From: Casuarius casuarius
Lineage: Eukaryota; Chordata; Aves; Casuariiformes; Casuariidae
Assembly (NCBI GenBank): GCA_003342895.1
Contig: PTFA01000197.1
Coordinates: 1,084,156-1,148,155, forward strand
DNA: 64,000 nucleotides
Direction of reading: 5' to 3'
The position numbers and the translations under genes are program-made. Every line of letters starts with the position of its first letter. The first letter of the stretch is position 1. Positions 59,206 through 64,000 of this stretch are shown piece after piece. The notes under the pieces are model-generated. The model made no database searches. It worked only from the letters and a program-made list of their open reading frames with translations, and was not told the DNA's origin.

Positions 59206-59782
59206 AGACTGGTGCAAAGCAGCCAGAGCACGTCTGTGCTCTGCATTTGCATATTGTCATTTCAGCAGGGCAATTCACCTGGCAAACAGGCAACGGCGAA
59301 TACAGGCGAATACATGCGTCAGTCTTTGCGGGATCTGTGAATGTATAGAGGTGAATGAGGACTCCTGTGGTGCAATCACGTCAGCATAATTGCAGATTAG
59401 GCCTTAGCAACTGTGTTTTTTCTGCACAGAATTACAAAGTTTGTCTTTTGTCCTATTGTGTCTATTCTTTTTGAGCAATAATATGTTTACAGTATGCAGC
59501 ATGTGGTGTACTATTTACGCATTACATCATAAAATTTCACGTTTTCCCCTTTTCTGTTTCCAGGATTTTAATCTGAGCCCGCCAAGAACACAGCGTGCAT
59601 TTTAGGCATGCTCTTCAAGCGTGCATTAAACTGCTAGCTGCCATGCACACTGCCCTGCCGCAGTGCCCAGAGGAGCAGGAGCAAACTGCTCCCGTAGGGC
59701 AAGAGACCAGCTCGGAGAACTCCGGCAGTGAAGGTCAAGGCCTGGACACCCTCCCCAATTTCAGCCGGTGCAAACAGCCCTT

Positions 59783-60055
59783 CTTTGCTAGGTCTGATGC
59801 CCCAGCACTGTGCAAAGCGCCACAGTGCTTGCTGGGTCTGCTGCCCCAGCCTGATGCACAGGAGCCCTGGTTTGCTGGATCTGACGCCCCAGCCCTGTGC
59901 ACAGGGACGCCCCCCCCGGTGTCTGCTGGATCTGCTGCCCCAGCCCGGTGCATAGGGACCCCCCCACCCGGTGTCTGCTGGATCTGACCCCCCACCCCGG
60001 TGCTTGCTGGATGTGCTGCCCCAGCCCGGTGCACAAGGACCCCGCGGGGCTGGCG
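59783..60055. repeat. GC-rich minisatellite, unit about 42-52 bp
   Basis: Six units begin at about 59783, 59829, 59871, 59922, 59974 and 60003, each opening with 'tttgctggatctg' or 'tctgctggatctgctgcccc' and continuing 'agcccggtgcacagggacc'. One unit (59974) is cut to about 29 bases. Similarity between units rises toward the right, where the array runs directly into the gap. Long open frames on both strands are repeat artefacts. Confidence 0.9.
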
Positions 60056-60351
60056 NNNNNNNNNNNNNNNNNNNNNNNNNNNNNNNNNNNNNNNNNNNNN
60101 NNNNNNNNNNNNNNNNNNNNNNNNNNNNNNNNNNNNNNNNNNNNNNNNNNNNNNNNNNNNNNNNNNNNNNNNNNNNNNNNNNNNNNNNNNNNNNNNNNNN
60201 NNNNNNNNNNNNNNNNNNNNNNNNNNNNNNNNNNNNNNNNNNNNNNNNNNNNNNNNNNNNNNNNNNNNNNNNNNNNNNNNNNNNNNNNNNNNNNNNNNNN
60301 NNNNNNNNNNNNNNNNNNNNNNNNNNNNNNNNNNNNNNNNNNNNNNNNNNN
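60056..60351. other. Assembly gap (296 N)
   Basis: Run of N starting inside the minisatellite and ending in a GC-rich CpG island. The missing bases are probably more repeat units and GC-rich promoter DNA; true length unknown. Confidence 0.99.
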
Positions 60352-60359
60352 AGACGGGG

Positions 60360-61085
60360 TGGTGGAGGAGGGAGAAACCCCTCCCCCTTCCCCTCCCCCG
60401 TGGCTCCTTCCTCGGAAAAGAAACACTTGGGGGGTTTCCTCCTCTCCCCTCCGCTCCCGGGAGCCGAAGCCACCCCGCGGCCCGCGCCGCCCCCGGTAAG
60501 CCGCGCCCCNGCCCCTCGGTGCCTTTCGGGGCCGGGGGGGGATGCGCTGCGCGGCGGTGCCCGGCGGCAGCGCGAGGCCGCCTCGGTTTCACTTCGGGGC
60601 GGGAGAGCGGCGGCGGCGGCGGCCCGGCGGGGGCAGGGCCGGGCAGCGCCGCGCCGCTGTCGCCCCGGCACTGAGCGCTCACTCGCACCCGCAGCAGCGT
60701 CGCCCGCCCGCAGCCCCCTCGCCCGCCGTCGGGAGGCCGGAGGAGGGTAGGTCTCGCTGCGCTAAGGGGAAACCGCCTGTTTTGGGGAGGGGGGCGTTGT
60801 TTCTCTCTTTTTTTCCTTCCTTTCCCCCCCTTCTCGGCTTCTCGCGGGGGCAGGAGTTGGCGGTTGCTTTCCCCTGGCGGCTTGGCTCCGCCGGGAATTG
60901 GGGCCGTCGCTGGCTATGGAGGAGGGGTGTGCGCCGCGGTTTGGGGCGCCTCTCCCAGTGGGGCCCGGGGGAGGATTTGGGGTGCCGGCAGCAGGTGGGG
61001 AGCCGTGCGGCAGGGTGCTGGGGGCGGCCCTGGGGTCTCCGTGTGGCCCTGGGGCAGGTCCCCCGCCAGGGTGTTCTCCGAACCA
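60360..61085 (+). promoter_or_regulatory. CpG island with a probable non-coding first exon
   Basis: Very CpG-dense. A candidate donor GGAGG|GTAGGT lies at 60746/60747, after which GC content declines slowly. This suggests a 5' UTR exon of a rightward gene whose coding exons are beyond the window. In human the gene on this side of the RRP7A/SERHL cluster is NFAM1, then TCF20, and TCF20 has a non-coding first exon. That identity is only an inference from gene order. An ambiguous base lies at 60510. Confidence 0.5.
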
Positions 61086-61299
61086 TCAGGGCACAAAGAT
61101 GCTTGTTTCGAAGTGAAACCTGTGAATTATGTCATCTCCCAGACGGGTCTGCAGGAACGCAGCCACCTCACAGACCTGGGCAGCCCTGACCTCCTCTCCG
61201 TACCGTGTCTTGCGTTCACCTAACGTAGGACACTGGAGGAGCGTTACACAGCGTGTTCGCTTTAATGTTAGCTTTTCACTCTGCAAAGTGACTCCCCCA

Positions 61300-64000
61300 C
61301 CAGAATGGAAGGTGTTACGGGGAAAGAGGATAACCTTGAACCAAGGCTGTCCCCGGCGCTGGTGGAGCTGGAGGCAGAGTAGCTCACTGTCTTCCCATAT
61401 CTGATAGAGGCAGAGCGCAGCCTTACCCTGGCCTTTTCTGAGAATATCAGTGCCGGGTGCCCATGAAAAGCATTGTAGTCAAAGGTTAGCACCGAGACCT
61501 TGTCCTTTGTGCAATCTGAGTCATGGTGCTTGCAGCCCTACAGAATCCTCTACTCATTTTTTCCCACTAGCACACACTTTTACTGAGAATTTTGGAATCG
61601 TTACTACCTAAAACCTCAGCTTCTGTTATTCTTAGGATCGTCTTTATTTTTTAATTTAATCTTAATGTAGTTTAAAGGCATGTTCCTCTCTGTCCAATGA
61701 AAGTTTGGAAGCAGGACCTGAACGAACCCTGGAGATAACTGAGAAGAGCCCAAGAATGTTAAATTAATATCACGGGCTTTTTTGTTTGCTTGTTTTCTAT
61801 ATGGAAGAAGGAGGGGGATGTGACTTGTCCATTGTTTGGAAAATTTAGGGTAAGGAGTATTGTCAGCAAGCTACTCTTGGGGATTACACGGTCCAGGCAG
61901 TGCAATTTGCTCGTTCTCCTCCTTGTAGCGCTCGGAGAACTTAAAAGGAAAATCCAGTCACATGCTGACCATGCTCAATTCTGTAAAATGGGGTGGGATC
62001 AAAAATAACTGCAGTTTCCTGATGTTTCATTCTCTGGCGACTGTGCCCTTAAGAGGGTACGCAGACATATCTGCTTTCTCCAAACAACTGTGACTGCAGT
62101 TTAGCTGCTGGGAACATCAAATGGCCCATTCAGTCGCAGCGGGGCTACGGTCATGTGCTTAAAATTATGCACATGCACAGAAGTTTGTGGGACTGAGGCT
62201 CTATTATCACATAATGTTGGTCTTGGTTGAATCAAGTTACGACGAGATGTGGCCAGTCATTGCAGATGAAGCCAAGCTTTGTTTCTGTGTTTGTGAGCGA
62301 TTTTCCTGGCTGTGTGACTTCAAACATAGTTTTGGAAATACAGATTTTTGTCCCCTCCGGAGTGGAAGGCTCTTGGGCACAAATCCGTAGAAGTATTTAG
62401 ATATCAGCCTCCTACACAGGTTCCCATCTTCTCCTGAACGAAACTTGGACCTGGGCCATGGTTATTTTTGTGCTACTTGTCATTGTGCTGTATGTTATAT
62501 GTCCTTCAATAACCTGGCTCATTTACCACTTACTTAAATGTAGTGGTGTCAAGAGGCAGCACAAGGCTTCGGTTTAAGATTGTGCTGGCAGCCGCAGATA
62601 AACTCCAGCAGTTTTCTGGCATGCTGGAGCCCAGACCGTGTTGGGGTCCCAAAAAGCAGACATGAAAGAACAACGAGGAGAGGCTGAGCTTGTGCAGAGC
62701 ATCTCAGGTTCGTGTCTCTGCCTCTGTGACGCGTGTCCGGAGAGGGCCAAATTCAGTCTGCCGAAGAGAGCTTCCAGCGTGCCTCTAGTGCCTCTTATCC
62801 TTAATCCAACTGGAATTCCTGTGAAGCTGGTGGTCAGTTTACTCAAGGATAGAGCGCGAGTTGCGTAGCGTAAATCCTCAGTTACTGTCATTAATACTGT
62901 GGTCACATTGCTGAGAAACGGAGGAGAAAATGTTGACACGGTTGCCTTTTAAGTTTTGTTTCTTTCCTTGCTTCTCTTTCTCTCCATCCCCGCTGGAGTT
63001 TTCTTCTTTCTTTCCTCTGAGTCTTTCCTTGTGGTTCCTCACAACCGTCTTCTCCTCTCCGCCGTCTCCCCTACTGCCTGCAGATTTTTTCTTTCCTGGT
63101 TTCTCCTGCCATGCTCCTACTTCAGTTTGGTCAGCAATAAATAGATAGTGCTTAGGCTTAAATATAACATCATTAGGGTCGGGTTGACACTGTGGTCAGA
63201 GTAATGAAAGCTCTGGGGAGGTTGCATATTCCTGAGCCATTTTGGGGGTCGTTGCAGCATTCGGCCAGCTGTGCTTGCCAAAAGCCTGCAAGCCAGGAGA
63301 GATGGACACCTGTAGCTTTTCATTTAAATGAAAATATGGATGGTACAAGAGCTGAGTATGCCAAACAGGGTTGATATCTTTTTATACAGTAAAGGTAGTA
63401 AACATTCAATGTGTATGTAGTTAGGCAGCAACGCATTTACTTAGAAGAATGCAGCTAAGAAGAATGCAACTAAATGTTAGATTAATTTGATCCATGAATG
63501 CATGTAACTAGAGGTGGAAGCTGAAGACAGGCGCTGGTGTCCACTAACCCCCTTCTATGCTGTCACTGTGCTTCACTGCTGCCCAGACTCCTCCTTTGCA
63601 TTTGTGCATCTCTTACAGCCTTCTGCCTCAAAAAGGTAACTCTGAGCTAACCATTTTGCTGAATTCAGTCCCAGACCCTTAAAAAGAGAAACAACAAAAA
63701 AAGAAAGTGCGGTGGTGTTTGGTGCAGCAGGTTTTGGTGACTTTGTGTTAATGAGTGGTCAAAATGAGTCAGGTAAAATCCATTTCCCCCCTTGGCCAAG
63801 TGCAAGATTTCAAGCTAAGATTTAGCAGTGAGAGGCAAAGCAAGTCCTAAATTTTAACTGCTGTAACTCTCAGGTTGTGTTCAGTAGTTCTGTAATAATA
63901 TAACAATATTAATTCAGTTTTTGTAAAAACCTGGTTTCTGTGTTGTCTTTGGAGACTTTAAAGCTGCCCTCTTATTTTCGTCCTCTTCAGTGGAGAAATG
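61300..64000. other. Probable first intron or intergenic DNA
   Basis: No coding exon, RNA gene or known repeat recognised. A pyrimidine-rich stretch lies at about 62945-63100. Confidence 0.4.

Larger units (their letters stand above)
57430..59770. other. Intergenic DNA
   Basis: No protein gene recognised. A (TTG)n tract lies at 58203-58224 and the hairpin described separately at 59134-59205. Confidence 0.4.

Noticed and set aside
59634..60750. Very long open frames across the gap on both strands
   Set aside because: They are held open by the run of N, and by a tandem repeat and CpG island on its two sides.

Overview
The window looks like bird nuclear DNA, or at least sauropsid DNA. The genes are vertebrate and intron-rich with GT-AG splicing. 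Recognisable interspersed repeats are sparse and nearly all CR1 LINE fragments, and the promoters sit in short, very GC-rich CpG islands. The named genes match the human 22q13.2 neighbourhood (RNU12, POLDIP3, RRP7A, SERHL2). Species cannot be told from the sequence.

Layout. 1.7-6.2 kb (+): the 3' part of a gene I read as a divergent relative of SPATA18/MIEAP (mitochondria-eating protein), with a possible alternative last exon. 6.2-15.7 kb: intergenic, with one old CR1 copy and an AT-rich block. 15.9-16.06 kb (-): the U12 minor-spliceosome snRNA gene with a complete snRNA-type promoter and 3' box. It is divergent from POLDIP3 (+, 16.47-30.28 kb, nine coding exons, 419 aa). RRP7A (+, 34.34-37.65 kb, seven exons, 275 aa) follows and is tail-to-tail with SERHL2 (-, 39.74-46.82 kb, eleven coding exons read here, 303 aa). 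Around SERHL2 the DNA is rearranged: a 1.1 kb inverted repeat (41.0-42.1 and 48.2-49.3 kb) brackets most of the gene and duplicates one exon in opposite orientation. A second, decayed same-strand copy of exons 2-4 lies at 49.7-51.2 kb. From 51.3 to 59.8 kb I find no convincing protein gene, only CR1 pieces, an unassigned CpG island at 56.2-56.7 kb and scattered poly(A) signals. A GC-rich minisatellite at 59.8 kb runs into a 296-base assembly gap. Immediately after it a CpG island (60.4-61.1 kb) looks like the first exon of a rightward gene; by synteny TCF20 is the candidate, but no coding sequence is visible.

How they relate. POLDIP3/SKAR (spliced-mRNA export and translation), U12 (minor splicing) and RRP7A (18S rRNA processing) are housekeeping RNA-metabolism genes. 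SERHL2 is an alpha/beta hydrolase ending in a peroxisome-targeting-like tripeptide. All exon boundaries were read by eye from splice signals, frame continuity and remembered family sequences; no alignment was run.
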